A stretch of DNA of 64,000 nt from Chloroflexota bacterium (GCA_026707665.1 JAPOWK010000126.1:1-64000), one strand, 5' to 3'. Shown: positions 43,638-52,051, counted from the stretch's first letter. Program-made: numbers and translations. Notes: generated by a model from the sequence alone, not told the origin.

Positions 43638-44543
43638 TCATCTTGCCGCCGCCATGAATTGATCGACTTCCTCGCGGGTGGGCAAGGCATTGCGCCCGCC
43701 CAAGGCGCGGCAGTTCAGCGAGCCGACGGCGGAAGCGAAACGCGCCATCCGCGGCAGCTCCCAGTCTTGCAGCAGCGCGTAGAGAAAAGCGCCGTGATAG
43801 GCGTCGCCGGCGCCCGTGGTATCGACCACGTCTACGGGATAAGCGGTGAAGGCTTGCGTGCCCGCTTCCCAAGCGACAATGGCGCCCCGCTCGCCCAGGG
43901 TGACGACCGCGATTTCGGCGCCCTCGTCGCGAAGTCGCTCGGCGACGGCAGCCGGCGCCTCATTGGGCATGAGGGCGCGCGCCCAGTATTCGGGCACGAT
44001 CGGCACATCGACATAATTCAGCAGCGGCTTAATCTCGGCATAAGGCAAGGCCGGATCGAGCAGGACCTTCGTACCCGCTTCCCGCGCCCAGCGCGCCGCC
44101 TGCAAGGTAGCCTCGTTCAGCGTATCGACGAAGAGAACGCGGGCGTCCGTGATGTCTGCGCGCGCGATTTCGCCGGCGGAGATGGGCCTGCCCGTCGGCG
44201 GGCGGCTAATAATGCTGCGATCGCCGGAGGCTTCATGCACGAGAATCAGGGAAACCTGCGACTCTCCGCCCGGATCAACCAGAAGTTTAGAGACGTCGAC
44301 GCCTTCTTCCCGCAGGACTTGGCGGATATAATTTCCGCTGTCGTCAGCGCCGACGCGGGCGATGATTTTGGCGCGCGCGCCAAGCCGAGCCGCAGCCATC
44401 AGGGCGATGGAGGCCAGTCCTCCCGGCTGCCGATCATAGCTGATTGCCGTCATATTTTCGTTCCGGCTGGGCAGACGCGGCACGGTCACCAGATGGTCGA
44501 CGGTGCAGATGCCGATGCCGACGATATCGGGGCTTGGGGGCAT
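43638..44543 (-). CDS. PfkB-family carbohydrate kinase
   Basis: A 301-residue ribokinase-like sugar kinase. GIGICTVDHLV at the start, the GGLAS..A substrate region, and the ATP site VDTTGAGDAYHGAF with the catalytic Asp are clear. GAAGGG precedes the ATG. The family includes ribokinase, fructokinase, and nucleoside and sulfofructose kinases; the substrate cannot be fixed. No operon partner is present. Confidence 0.87.
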   Translation of the reverse strand: MPPSPDIVGIGICTVDHLVTVPRLPSRNENMTAISYDRQPGGLASIALMAAARLGARAKIIARVGADDSGNYIRQVLREEGVDVSKLLVDPGGESQVSLILVHEASGDRSIISRPPTGRPISAGEIARADITDARVLFVDTLNEATLQAARWAREAGTKVLLDPALPYAEIKPLLNYVDVPIVPEYWARALMPNEAPAAVAERLRDEGAEIAVVTLGERGAIVAWEAGTQAFTAYPVDVVDTTGAGDAYHGAFLYALLQDWELPRMARFASAVGSLNCRALGGRNALPTREEVDQFMAAAR

Positions 44544-44597
44544 GGAGGGACCCTTCGCAATAGGCTTGACGCAGGCGAAATGTTTGCCTCTGTTTTA

Positions 44598-45044
44598 CCA
44601 CCGAGGACAGGGAGGACACAGAGGCGTTTTTCAGACAAGGCAGGCTACATTGCAGAAGCTGCAGGGGCGATTCTGTGAATCGCCCGCCAAAATTCTTGAC
44701 ATAAGGCATAAGGCTTGTCCGGTACTGGTCGGATCGTTTTCTTGTCTATGAAATGCAGGAGTTTTCCTACGCTTCACTACAGCCCCTCGCTGGTCACGAC
44801 TCGGCTCACACAGTATATTAAACCCGCAAGAAAGGAGTCTGTAGGGGCGTTTCACTGAAACGCCCGTGCATGTGATCGTGTGTGATTTAGGGCGAGACAA
44901 GGGTCGCGTGGGTCGTGTAGACACTGACCGGCGACACTGACCGTCTCTCGCCCCTACAGCTCCCGAATTTGACAGGCGCTAAGTTGCTGCGACTTAGTAG
45001 CGGGCAAGCCTTATAAGGGCGACCCAATGGCTCGCCCCTACACT
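44598..45044. repeat. Dense repeat island: one family C and four family A elements
   Basis: In order: a family C string (44598-44626); GGGCGATTC/GAATCGCCC (44665-44685); GGGCGTTTC/GAAACGCCC (44845-44865); a long form with GTGTAGACACTGACC (44889-44959); and GGGCGACCC/GGCTCGCCC (45017-45037). This explains most of the 596-bp gap between the PfkB and DinB genes, where no gene is supported. Confidence 0.75.
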
Positions 45045-45139
45045 AGATCAACTTGTGCGATCATCCGACAATTGGAATGGAAAGCGAGCCGAATTACAAT
45101 CCGGATGTCAATTGATGCGATATCAAGGAGAGAACCGCC

Positions 45140-45616
45140 ATGGAAACGAGAACCGAAGCAATCGAAGCGATTCGCCAGCTGCCGGCGCAGCTACGCGAGT
45201 TAGTCGACGGCTTGAGCGTAGAGCAGTTGACTACCGCCTACAACGCGCCCGAATGGACGATCGCCCAGAACATCCACCATTTGGCCGATACGCACATGGT
45301 CTGCATCCGCCGCTTCAAGCTGATATTGACCAGCCCGCGCTTTCAATTCACCGCATACGATGTAAACGCCATAGCTGAGTATCCCGACGCGAAGGACGCC
45401 GACATCGAGCATTCCCTGAAACTTCTGGAAGGCTTGCAGGCGCGCTGGGCGATCTTGCTGGAAAACCTGAGCGAAGAGGAATGGGGCAAAGTCGGCATCG
45501 GCTCCAGCCCGGACCGACCAGATATGAACCTTGAACAGTTGGCCTTCGTCTATTCGCAGCATGGAATCAACCATTTACAGCAGATTCAAGACGTGCTGGA
45601 CCTTATGCCGGGGTGA
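45140..45616 (+). CDS. DinB/YfiT-like metal-dependent protein
   Basis: A 158-residue four-helix DinB-superfamily protein. The likely metal ligands are IHHLADTH (residues ~47-54) and SQHGINHLQQI near the end, as in YfiT/bacillithiol-transferase-like proteins. AAGGAGAG precedes the ATG. Its stop overlaps the GTG start of the next gene, so it is co-translated with the DNA glycosylase. Activity is inferred to superfamily level only. Confidence 0.8.
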   Translation: METRTEAIEAIRQLPAQLRELVDGLSVEQLTTAYNAPEWTIAQNIHHLADTHMVCIRRFKLILTSPRFQFTAYDVNAIAEYPDAKDADIEHSLKLLEGLQARWAILLENLSEEEWGKVGIGSSPDRPDMNLEQLAFVYSQHGINHLQQIQDVLDLMPG

Positions 45617-46503
45617 GCGAAACCCGCTTCGTCATCCCGACAGCGCCCCAGTTTGCCTTCGAGCGCACGGTCCTCAGCCATGGCTGGCGGATGCTGCCGC
45701 CCTTCACTTGGGACCAAGAGCGCCGGACACTTCAATACGTCTTTCAGAGCGCGGCGGGCGCTGTGCTACGGCTGCGGATGCAGGCGGTTGATGGCGGCGT
45801 TCAGGTCAGCAGTCCCGACTGCCCAGCTCCAGCGCCGGAAGAGGCAGCTGAGAATCAGCGCGCCGTCAAGACCATGCTCAATATCGAATGGGACTTGAGC
45901 GGCTTCTATGCGGCGATGGAGGCGCACGAGGGCTATGAATGGCTGGCGGACCAGCGCCGGGGCCGCATTCTGATCGCGCCGAGCCTCTGGGAAGACCTGG
46001 CGAAGACGCTGTTGACGACCAATTGCAGCTGGGCGCAAACCGTCAATATGTGTCGGCAACTGGTCAAGCTGGGCGCGCCCCATCCCACGATCGCGGATTG
46101 TTACGCCTTCCCCAGCGCGGAGCGCATCGCCGCCCTGGATTTCGACGACTTTGCCGTGCGGGTCCGCGCCGGATACCGCAGCGCCTACCTGCACGAGCTG
46201 GCGCGCAAAGTCGCCGCCGGGGAGGTCGACCTGGGGGCTTGGCTCGCGCTGGAAGGAGACGCATTCTACCGAGCGGTCAAGTCGCTGAAGGGATTCGGCG
46301 ATTACGCCGCCGGCACGGTCGCGCGCATGTACGGGCACTTCGACAGAATCGCCATCGACACGGCCGCCCATGCCATGTTTGCCGAGCGCCACAATGGCGG
46401 CGTCAAGGGCAGCGTGGCCGATATCAAGGCGCGCTATGAACGATTCGGGGACTGGCGCGGACTGGTCTTGTGGATGGATATCATGCGGCATTACGGGGAT
46501 TGA
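45613..46503 (+). CDS. HhH-GPD family DNA glycosylase (AlkA/OGG1-like)
   Basis: A 296-residue base-excision-repair glycosylase. The HhH motif LKGFGDYAAGTVARMYG is followed by the catalytic Asp in RIAIDTAAH. The N-terminal ~100 residues form the beta domain typical of AlkA/OGG1-like enzymes. The start is GTG, overlapping the DinB stop (GTGA). It excises damaged purines; alkylated versus oxidised base preference cannot be read from the sequence. No iron-sulphur Cys cluster. Confidence 0.82.
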   Translation: MSETRFVIPTAPQFAFERTVLSHGWRMLPPFTWDQERRTLQYVFQSAAGAVLRLRMQAVDGGVQVSSPDCPAPAPEEAAENQRAVKTMLNIEWDLSGFYAAMEAHEGYEWLADQRRGRILIAPSLWEDLAKTLLTTNCSWAQTVNMCRQLVKLGAPHPTIADCYAFPSAERIAALDFDDFAVRVRAGYRSAYLHELARKVAAGEVDLGAWLALEGDAFYRAVKSLKGFGDYAAGTVARMYGHFDRIAIDTAAHAMFAERHNGGVKGSVADIKARYERFGDWRGLVLWMDIMRHYGD

Positions 46504-46585
46504 ACTGGCATTGGAAAGATATGCCATAACGACGCGAACGGCGAACAAATAGCAACGTCCTCTCGTGATTTACATTACTGAATAG

Positions 46586-46651
46586 TACAATCATCTGCGT
46601 GGCGAAATCCTTCGCCAGGAAGCAAACAAGCGCCCTGGCCGGCGCTTGTTT
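46586..46651 (+). ncRNA. Possible short structured RNA ending in an intrinsic terminator
   Basis: A -10-like TACAAT (46586-46591) with a weak -35 precedes hairpin TGGCGAA/TTCGCCA (46600-46617), then an 11-bp perfect hairpin AAACAAGCGCC/GGCGCTTGTTT (46624-46651) followed by TATTC. It may be a short leader or small RNA that terminates before the small ORF. No known family was recognised. Confidence 0.4.
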
Positions 46652-46670
46652 ATTCTGAAAGGAGGAGGCC

Positions 46671-46766
46671 ATGAACGGTTATGTTCTCTTCAAGGCAACT
46701 GTTCGTGTCCACGGGCTTGTTTTGCTCGTGGTCATCTGGCATTTCAGACATGCCAGACGGCAGTAG
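46671..46766 (+). CDS. 31-codon ORF with strong ribosome-binding site
   Basis: AAAGGAGGAGG stands 4 nt before ATG, the strongest SD in the window. The peptide has a hydrophobic centre (GLVLLVVIWHF) with basic residues at both ends, so it could be a tiny membrane peptide. Two hairpins (46709-46731 and 46735-46757) lie inside the ORF. It is followed by a terminator-like stem. Confidence 0.4.
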   Translation: MNGYVLFKATVRVHGLVLLVVIWHFRHARRQ

Positions 46767-46773
46767 CCACGTT

Positions 46774-46799
46774 CTCCCCTCAGTTATTGCTGAGGGGAG
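46774..46799 (+). terminator. Terminator-like stem after the small ORF
   Basis: CTCCCCTCAG and CTGAGGGGAG pair perfectly over 10 bp around TTATTG, followed only by TTTACT. A short T tract makes efficiency uncertain. The region 46800-47089 shows no other signal. Confidence 0.55.
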
Positions 46800-47089
46800 T
46801 TTACTAAACTACTTTACGCTTGTCAACCATTCTGTTACGCATAAGGCCTGCAAATGCTCTGGAAAAGGCCACTTACTTGTCGCGCAAAGAGGCCGCGGCT
46901 AAAAACTGAATTTGGTCAGGTGGCTACTTGCTCAAGAAATTCCCAATGATTTGTGCCATGCCGAGTCTAAAGTTTCTGGGCAGTGGCATTTATGAGTTTC
47001 AAGTGTTTCTGGATGCGATTGGACCGATTGGAGAGTGGGGAAAAGCTTGCCTCACAGTAGAGTAAGAGAAACCAAGGAGTATTTCAGTC

Positions 47090-47272
47090 ATGTCTAAATC
47101 AGCCTTTCAAATTACTGATGACACCAAGAATGTCCTCTTCCGACCCACTTCAAAGAAAGTATATGCCGACGACAAGAACGCGCCGCCTCTTACGAGACGC
47201 ACTCCGAAGCCGCCCAAAGCAAGACTAAAGCACGTTCAGACCGACGATAAGACGCAGAGCCAAAAAACCTAG
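47090..47272 (+). CDS. Small basic hypothetical protein
   Basis: A 60-residue protein, Lys-rich and Pro/Thr-containing (TRRTPKPPKARLKH), predicted to be disordered. AAGGAG stands ~11 nt before the ATG, somewhat far. There is no recognisable family. A nucleic-acid-binding tail-like protein is possible but unsupported. Confidence 0.4.
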   Translation: MSKSAFQITDDTKNVLFRPTSKKVYADDKNAPPLTRRTPKPPKARLKHVQTDDKTQSQKT

Positions 47273-47305
47273 CTTGCGACTTTTGCTGGCGCAATCGGTC
47301 AACTC

Positions 47306-48745
47306 TCAAGAGCGGATGAAAGCGCTCGCGTCGGCTTTGAGCTTGGCCAGCGATGGCTCGTGCACGTACATCATGTGGCCAGCTTCGTATTCGGCGATGG
47401 TGATATTGTCGCGCAGCGCCGGATCCAAGCCCATGTGCGCCAGCGAGTAGTAGGCGGCTTGAAAGGGTGTCGCCAGGTCATAATAGCCCTGCGCCACCAG
47501 CACGCGCATGAAGGGATTCTTGGCGAAGGCGGCGCGCAGCCCCTCGCTGGTATCGGGAAAGCGACCACCTTCGTATTTCCAGTTTTCGTTGACTTTGAAG
47601 CTGAGAATTTCGTAATTGAGGTCGGTTTCGTAACCCAGTTGCTCGCGGACGTATTGGTTGAAGACGGCCGCGTAGGGCGGCGTGATAGCGTGCATCGACG
47701 GATCGAAATCGAAGGTGGCGCCCTCCGCCGAAGCCATAATGCCGATGAAGCGGGAATCGAGGCGACCGACGGCGCGCTTTTCATCGCGCAGCAGCTCCTT
47801 GCAGAAGCTCATAATATTGATGCGCAGATCAGCTCCCAGAATGAACCGCTGCGACAAACCGGTGTAACGCGAGAGCCGCTCGGCGATTGCGGCGCGCTCA
47901 TCTTCGCTCATGCGATCGCCCTTGGCCAGAGCAACGGTGTAATCGGCTTCCGCCCAATGAGCCACTTCCCGCAGCAATTCGCGCAGGTCGCGCTTCTGCA
48001 GATCGTCTTCCAGCTTCCCATGATAATGAGCGGCGGCGCAGAAGCTGGGCAGGTAGAGGGTGTAAGGCAGGTCATTGGCTTTGGTGAAGCGCAGGGTCTG
48101 GAAGTTCATCACCGTTGAGATGAGCACGATGCCGTTGAAGGCGATGCCGCGATCGATGAGGTGCCCGGCGAGCCCGGCGGCGCGCGTGGTGCCATAGCTC
48201 TCGCCGGCGAGATACAGGGGCGAGGTCCAGCGCTTCTCCCGCGAGAGATAGAGGCGGATAAACTCGCCCACAGCTTCGAGGTCTTCTTCCAGCCCCCAGT
48301 ATTTCTCGTTGTCGGCCGGGTCGGCGGCCCGGGAGTAACCGGTGCCGACTGGGTCAATGAAGACCAGATCGCCCAAGTCAAGCCAGGTGTGGGCGTTGTC
48401 GATGAGTTTGTAGGGCGGTGGCGGCATGAAGCCTTCTTCGCCCATATCGACGCGTTTCGGCCCCAGCGCGCCCATGTGCAGCCAAATGGAAGCCGAGCCG
48501 GGACCGCCGTTGAAGACGAAGATTAGCGGCCTCGCGGCGGGGTCGGCGTCCGCGTCCAGGGTGTAGGCGGTGTAGAAGATCTGGGCGGCGATTTTATCTT
48601 TCTCATCTTTGAGCGGCATCTTGCCCACGGTCGCTGTGTAGGCGAGGGTCTGGCCGGCGAGCTCGAGTTGGTGGGCGGAGACGATGGGCGCCTCTTCGGT
48701 GATTTCGCCTTTCTCATTCGCGCATTTCTTCTCGGTTTCACTCAT
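47306..48745 (-). CDS. S10-family serine carboxypeptidase-like protein
   Basis: A 479-residue alpha/beta-hydrolase of peptidase family S10. FNGGPGSAS (oxyanion region), LAGESYGTTRAAG with the nucleophile Ser, the late YYDLATPF with Asp and AGHMMYVH with His give the full triad. It has no signal peptide, so it is probably cytosolic, unlike eukaryotic S10 enzymes. ATG at 48745 has GGAGCG upstream and overlaps the end of the MNT-HepT gene by 8 bp, implying shared transcription. Confidence 0.87.
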   Translation of the reverse strand: MSETEKKCANEKGEITEEAPIVSAHQLELAGQTLAYTATVGKMPLKDEKDKIAAQIFYTAYTLDADADPAARPLIFVFNGGPGSASIWLHMGALGPKRVDMGEEGFMPPPPYKLIDNAHTWLDLGDLVFIDPVGTGYSRAADPADNEKYWGLEEDLEAVGEFIRLYLSREKRWTSPLYLAGESYGTTRAAGLAGHLIDRGIAFNGIVLISTVMNFQTLRFTKANDLPYTLYLPSFCAAAHYHGKLEDDLQKRDLRELLREVAHWAEADYTVALAKGDRMSEDERAAIAERLSRYTGLSQRFILGADLRINIMSFCKELLRDEKRAVGRLDSRFIGIMASAEGATFDFDPSMHAITPPYAAVFNQYVREQLGYETDLNYEILSFKVNENWKYEGGRFPDTSEGLRAAFAKNPFMRVLVAQGYYDLATPFQAAYYSLAHMGLDPALRDNITIAEYEAGHMMYVHEPSLAKLKADASAFIRS

Positions 48746-49436
48746 CTTGCGCTCCATACTTAGCTTCAATCAAACGATGCAATTCGCTGATGAGCGGTGG
48801 CAGCTGATAAGTTATGACATCCCACAGCACGTCAAGGTTGATATTGGTATAGTCATGGATGAGTCTGTTGCGCATGCCGATGGTTTTTCCCCAGTCAATC
48901 TCCGGCGCTAACGCCCTCGTTTCTTCGCTGACATGGTTCGCGGCTTCGCCGATGACTTCGACTTCTCTCACCAATGCCGATTTCAGCATCCTGTCATTCT
49001 CGATATCGGCGCGCGCGCGCCCGGTGGCGAATTGAATAGCGTCTTCAGCCGCGTCCCGCATATCCAGCAGGCGCAGGCGGTCTCTGTCCGGCTTCTTTGG
49101 CATAGGCTTGCTCCTGCCTGGTTCAATGCCATTCACATCGTATATCAGCTCGGCGCTTTCGATGACCTCTTGGCGAATATAGGGCTTGAGTGAGTGCGGC
49201 TCGCCCAGGTCCACCGGCCGCCCAATTATCTCGCTGAAATCCTCTTGCTGTCGAAAGATTTCATAGGCATCCAAGTCTGCTTCCGGCGCGTATTCCACCA
49301 GCAAATCGATGTCGCTATCCTGTGTGAAATCTTCGCGCAGAGCCGAGCCAAACAGCAACAGCCGCTTAATCGGGCGCTGCCTGCAATAAGCGCGGATTGC
49401 TTCCAGCGGCAGTCGGAATTCAACTGTCTTGCTCAT
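48738..49436 (-). CDS. Fused MNT nucleotidyltransferase-HepT toxin-antitoxin protein
   Basis: A 232-residue single chain. Residues ~1-100 are a minimal nucleotidyltransferase (MntA-like): LLLFGSALRED with GS at 30-31 and DSDIDLLVEY with the DxD. Residues 112-232 are a complete HepT/DUF86 protein with the RNRLIHDY motif (Rx4H and HxY). In most genomes these are two genes; MntA AMPylates the HepT toxin on the Tyr of this motif. An internal ATG at 49103 (in frame) has GGCAGGAG 7 nt upstream, so HepT may also be made alone. The gene overlaps the S10 peptidase start. Confidence 0.82.
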   Translation of the reverse strand: MSKTVEFRLPLEAIRAYCRQRPIKRLLLFGSALREDFTQDSDIDLLVEYAPEADLDAYEIFRQQEDFSEIIGRPVDLGEPHSLKPYIRQEVIESAELIYDVNGIEPGRSKPMPKKPDRDRLRLLDMRDAAEDAIQFATGRARADIENDRMLKSALVREVEVIGEAANHVSEETRALAPEIDWGKTIGMRNRLIHDYTNINLDVLWDVITYQLPPLISELHRLIEAKYGAQDE

Positions 49437-49510
49437 TCGGTTTGCCACCCCCATGCTTGCGCGCGGTGGCGCAGTATACCATAATCCCGCCAGTCAATGA
49501 ATGGGGCGCC

Positions 49511-50290
49511 ATGCCGCCACGCCAGTTCCGCACGCAAGCCATCATCCTCAGCCGCCGCGATTTCGGTGAAGCGGACCGGCTGCTGACCCTGTTCACGCCA
49601 GCCCGCGGCAAGATCCGCGCCATCGCCAAGGGCGCGCGCAAACCGAGCGCCAAGGTCAGCGGGCATGTCGAGTTATTCGCCCGCAGCGACTGCCTCATCC
49701 ATCGGGGGCGCAACCTCGACATCCTGACGCAAGCTGAATTGATCGAGCCTTATCTCGGGCTGCGCGAGGATTTAGCGCGAGGCGCCTACGCCAATTATGC
49801 GGCCGAGCTGCTCGATCGCTTCACCGCGGATGAGGAGGAGGCGGGCGGGGAGCTGTTCACGCTGCTGCATCAGACGCTGGAGCGCGTCGCCGAGGCGGCC
49901 GATCCCCGATTGGCGGCGCGTTTCTTCGAGTTGCAGCTGCTCGATCTAGTCGGCTTTCGACCGGAGTTGAGCGAGTGCGTCATCAGCCGGGCGGCGCTCA
50001 AGCCGGAGTCGCAGTATTTCAGCCAAGAGGAAGGTGGCGTCGTGAGCCGAGAGGCGGCACCACAAGTCTCGACGCGGCTGGTTGAGATTGACATGGTCAC
50101 GCTGAAGCTGCTGCGTCACTTGCAGCGCAGCGCCGAGGCCTGGGAGCGGGTGAGCAGCCTGCGCGTCACCGCCGGGCAGCATCAGCGCGCTGAGCGCATC
50201 ATGCTGGGTTATATCGCGCACCTGCTGGAGCGCAAGCTGGAGAGCGTCGATTTCATACGGCGGCTGCGTCAGTTTTCGCCGGGGGCATGA
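49511..50290 (+). CDS. recO: DNA repair protein RecO
   Basis: A 259-residue RecO. The N-terminal OB fold reads RTQAIILSRRDFGEADRLLTLFTPARGKI..IAKGARKP, followed by the all-helical domain with LFARSDCLIHRGRNLDILTQAEL. RecO anneals ssDNA and loads RecA with RecR. The usual four-Cys zinc motif is reduced to one Cys (LSECVISRAALKPES). ATG at 49511; the upstream in-frame extension is implausible. The 5' region is shared with the divergent MNT-HepT gene. Confidence 0.87.
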   Translation: MPPRQFRTQAIILSRRDFGEADRLLTLFTPARGKIRAIAKGARKPSAKVSGHVELFARSDCLIHRGRNLDILTQAELIEPYLGLREDLARGAYANYAAELLDRFTADEEEAGGELFTLLHQTLERVAEAADPRLAARFFELQLLDLVGFRPELSECVISRAALKPESQYFSQEEGGVVSREAAPQVSTRLVEIDMVTLKLLRHLQRSAEAWERVSSLRVTAGQHQRAERIMLGYIAHLLERKLESVDFIRRLRQFSPGA

Positions 50291-50327
50291 GAGGGAAGCG
50301 GTTTTGTCGAAGAGAAAAGGGGCGGCG

Positions 50328-50696
50328 CTAGTCGCTGTCTTTTGGCTCAAGGGCGAAGCCCATGCCTCTTGATGATGCCAGAATCTCTTTAATGGCGATT
50401 AATTCTTCCAATACGCGAGTCATCAGATTTTCAAGATTATCGAGACGCTTGGAATGATCAAGAAGAGTTCTCGAATGTTCCTGCAGAATCTTCGTATGCT
50501 CTTGCAGAATCTTGGTGTGCTCTTGCAGAATCTTCGTATGCTCTTGCAAAGTCAATCCTTGTTCGTCGAGGCGCTCGACAACTGCATCAAGACGCTTGGA
50601 TTGCTCTTGCAGAATTCGAAGGGTTTCAGTCTGGCTATCGGCGGTCACCGCCGTCAGTTCTTCAAGTCGGACGATACGCACTTCTTGCGCTTCCAC
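50328..50696 (-). CDS. Coiled-coil protein with tandem heptad repeats
   Basis: A 122-residue all-helical protein. The heptad LQEHTKI recurs exactly (residues ~51-78) with degenerate copies (LQEQSKR, LLDHSKR) on both sides, encoded by 21-bp direct repeats at about 50470-50550. The GTG start has GGAGA upstream. Unit number is likely to vary between strains. There are no membrane or catalytic segments; function unknown. Confidence 0.62.
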   Translation of the reverse strand: MEAQEVRIVRLEELTAVTADSQTETLRILQEQSKRLDAVVERLDEQGLTLQEHTKILQEHTKILQEHTKILQEHSRTLLDHSKRLDNLENLMTRVLEELIAIKEILASSRGMGFALEPKDSD

Positions 50697-50787
50697 GATT
50701 TATCTCCGCGACTATGTCGTATTTCCAGCGACGGCCACTCAGCATAAACGCATTCAAGGTCTTCGTAACTTTAGCACACGTAACGAT

Positions 50788-51882
50788 CTATTCGAACATT
50801 TCTCTATATACGCCCACGGTCGCCTCAGCGATGCGCTCGTGGGTGAAATGCGCCAGGAAGCGCGCCCTGCCCTTCTCGACCAGCTCGGCGCGTAGTGCGG
50901 GTTGATCGCGCAAGTCACGCAGGGCAGCGGCCAGCGCGTCGACATCGCCTTCGGGCACGATAAGGCCCGCATCGCCGATGACGCCGGGGATGGCGCCGCT
51001 GTCGCTGCCGAGCACCGGCACGCCGCTCGCCATCGCCTCGACCAGCACGCGGCCGAACTGCTCTTTCCAGTTGGGGCGCGTCAGCGAGGGCAGCACGAGC
51101 ACATCAAGCTTGTGATACTCGGCCGGCAAGTCTGTCGAGGGCAGCTGCCCGATGAAGGCGGTCCTATCGCCGATGCCCAGAGAGCGGGCGAGCGCTTCCA
51201 TCTCCTCACGCGCCGAGCCGCCGCCGACCAATCGCAAGCGCCAGTCGCCTTCCATTAGCGCGGCGGCGCGCAAGAGGATCTGCAGCCCTTTTTCCGGAAC
51301 GATGCGCCCGATGTAGCCGATGGTGAATTGGCGCTCGGGGCGGCGCGCGGCTGGCTGGAATAAGTCGGGCGATGTGCCAAATTGCGGAATCACAGCCAGC
51401 GGACCGGCGTAGCCCTTGGCGCGCAGAACGTCGGCGGCGGCGGCGGTGCCGGCTAGGGCATAGTCGGTATTTCGCATGGCATAGCGCTCGCCCCAATTGA
51501 AGGGCGGCGGATAAGCGCGCTGGATATTCTGCCAGCTAAAGAAGAGCGATTTGGCGCCGAGGCGGCGGGCCTGCCAAAGCGCCTGCCAGGTCGCCAGGTT
51601 ATAGGGTTCTTCGTCGATATGCACGATTTGCGGTTGGATCCGGCGCAATTCACGCGCCAGGGTCGGGTAGTAGTGCAAGTGGAAATTGCCGTTGAAGCGG
51701 ATGGGAATCTCGTGCAGTTGATATCCTTCCGTATGGGCGCGCTCGAGCCGCTGCACGCCGCGCTCATCGCGCCACGATGGCGGCGCCAGCACGGTCAAGT
51801 CGACGCCCAAGCCAGCGATCGCCTCCAGCTTCGGCTGGTAGATGCCCACAATACAGGCTTTCGAGAGCATCAGGACGCGCAT
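50788..51882 (-). CDS. Glycosyltransferase family 4
   Basis: A 364-residue GT-B enzyme. RVLMLSKACIVGIYQPKLEAIA opens the acceptor half; IGYIGRIVPEKGLQILL, GGGSAREEM and EQFGRVLVEAMASGVPVLGSDSG form the nucleotide-sugar half with the EX7E-like pair. GGGGGA precedes the ATG. It likely works with the sugar-transfer genes at 54.4-57.0 kb on an exported polysaccharide; this is inference from proximity. Confidence 0.86.
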   Translation of the reverse strand: MRVLMLSKACIVGIYQPKLEAIAGLGVDLTVLAPPSWRDERGVQRLERAHTEGYQLHEIPIRFNGNFHLHYYPTLARELRRIQPQIVHIDEEPYNLATWQALWQARRLGAKSLFFSWQNIQRAYPPPFNWGERYAMRNTDYALAGTAAAADVLRAKGYAGPLAVIPQFGTSPDLFQPAARRPERQFTIGYIGRIVPEKGLQILLRAAALMEGDWRLRLVGGGSAREEMEALARSLGIGDRTAFIGQLPSTDLPAEYHKLDVLVLPSLTRPNWKEQFGRVLVEAMASGVPVLGSDSGAIPGVIGDAGLIVPEGDVDALAAALRDLRDQPALRAELVEKGRARFLAHFTHERIAEATVGVYREMFE

Positions 51883-51904
51883 GGTCCCCCGGAAATATGA
51901 AACC

Positions 51905-52032
51905 GGTAGAGGCGGTGTCGGCGGTCAGTGTCGGCGGTCGGTGTCTACGTGACCTACGCGACCTACGCGCCCCTTGTCTCGCCCTCCCGCGACTCCCATA
52001 GCCAACGGGCGGCCCATTGGCTCGCCCCTACC
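51905..52032. repeat. Family A repeat pair, reverse long form plus short palindrome
   Basis: GGTGTCTACGTGACCTACGCG and CTTGTCTCGCCC are the reverse of the long form. A short GGGCGGCCC/GGCTCGCCC element (52003-52024) follows, ending CCTACCG. They fill the gap between the glycosyltransferase and phosphoesterase genes. Confidence 0.6.
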
Positions 52033-52051
52033 GTGATCATGGACGTGCGAA

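Noticed and set aside
44598..45044. CRISPR array
   Set aside because: Repeats are dispersed, palindromic, irregularly spaced and of several types; there are no uniform spacers or cas genes.
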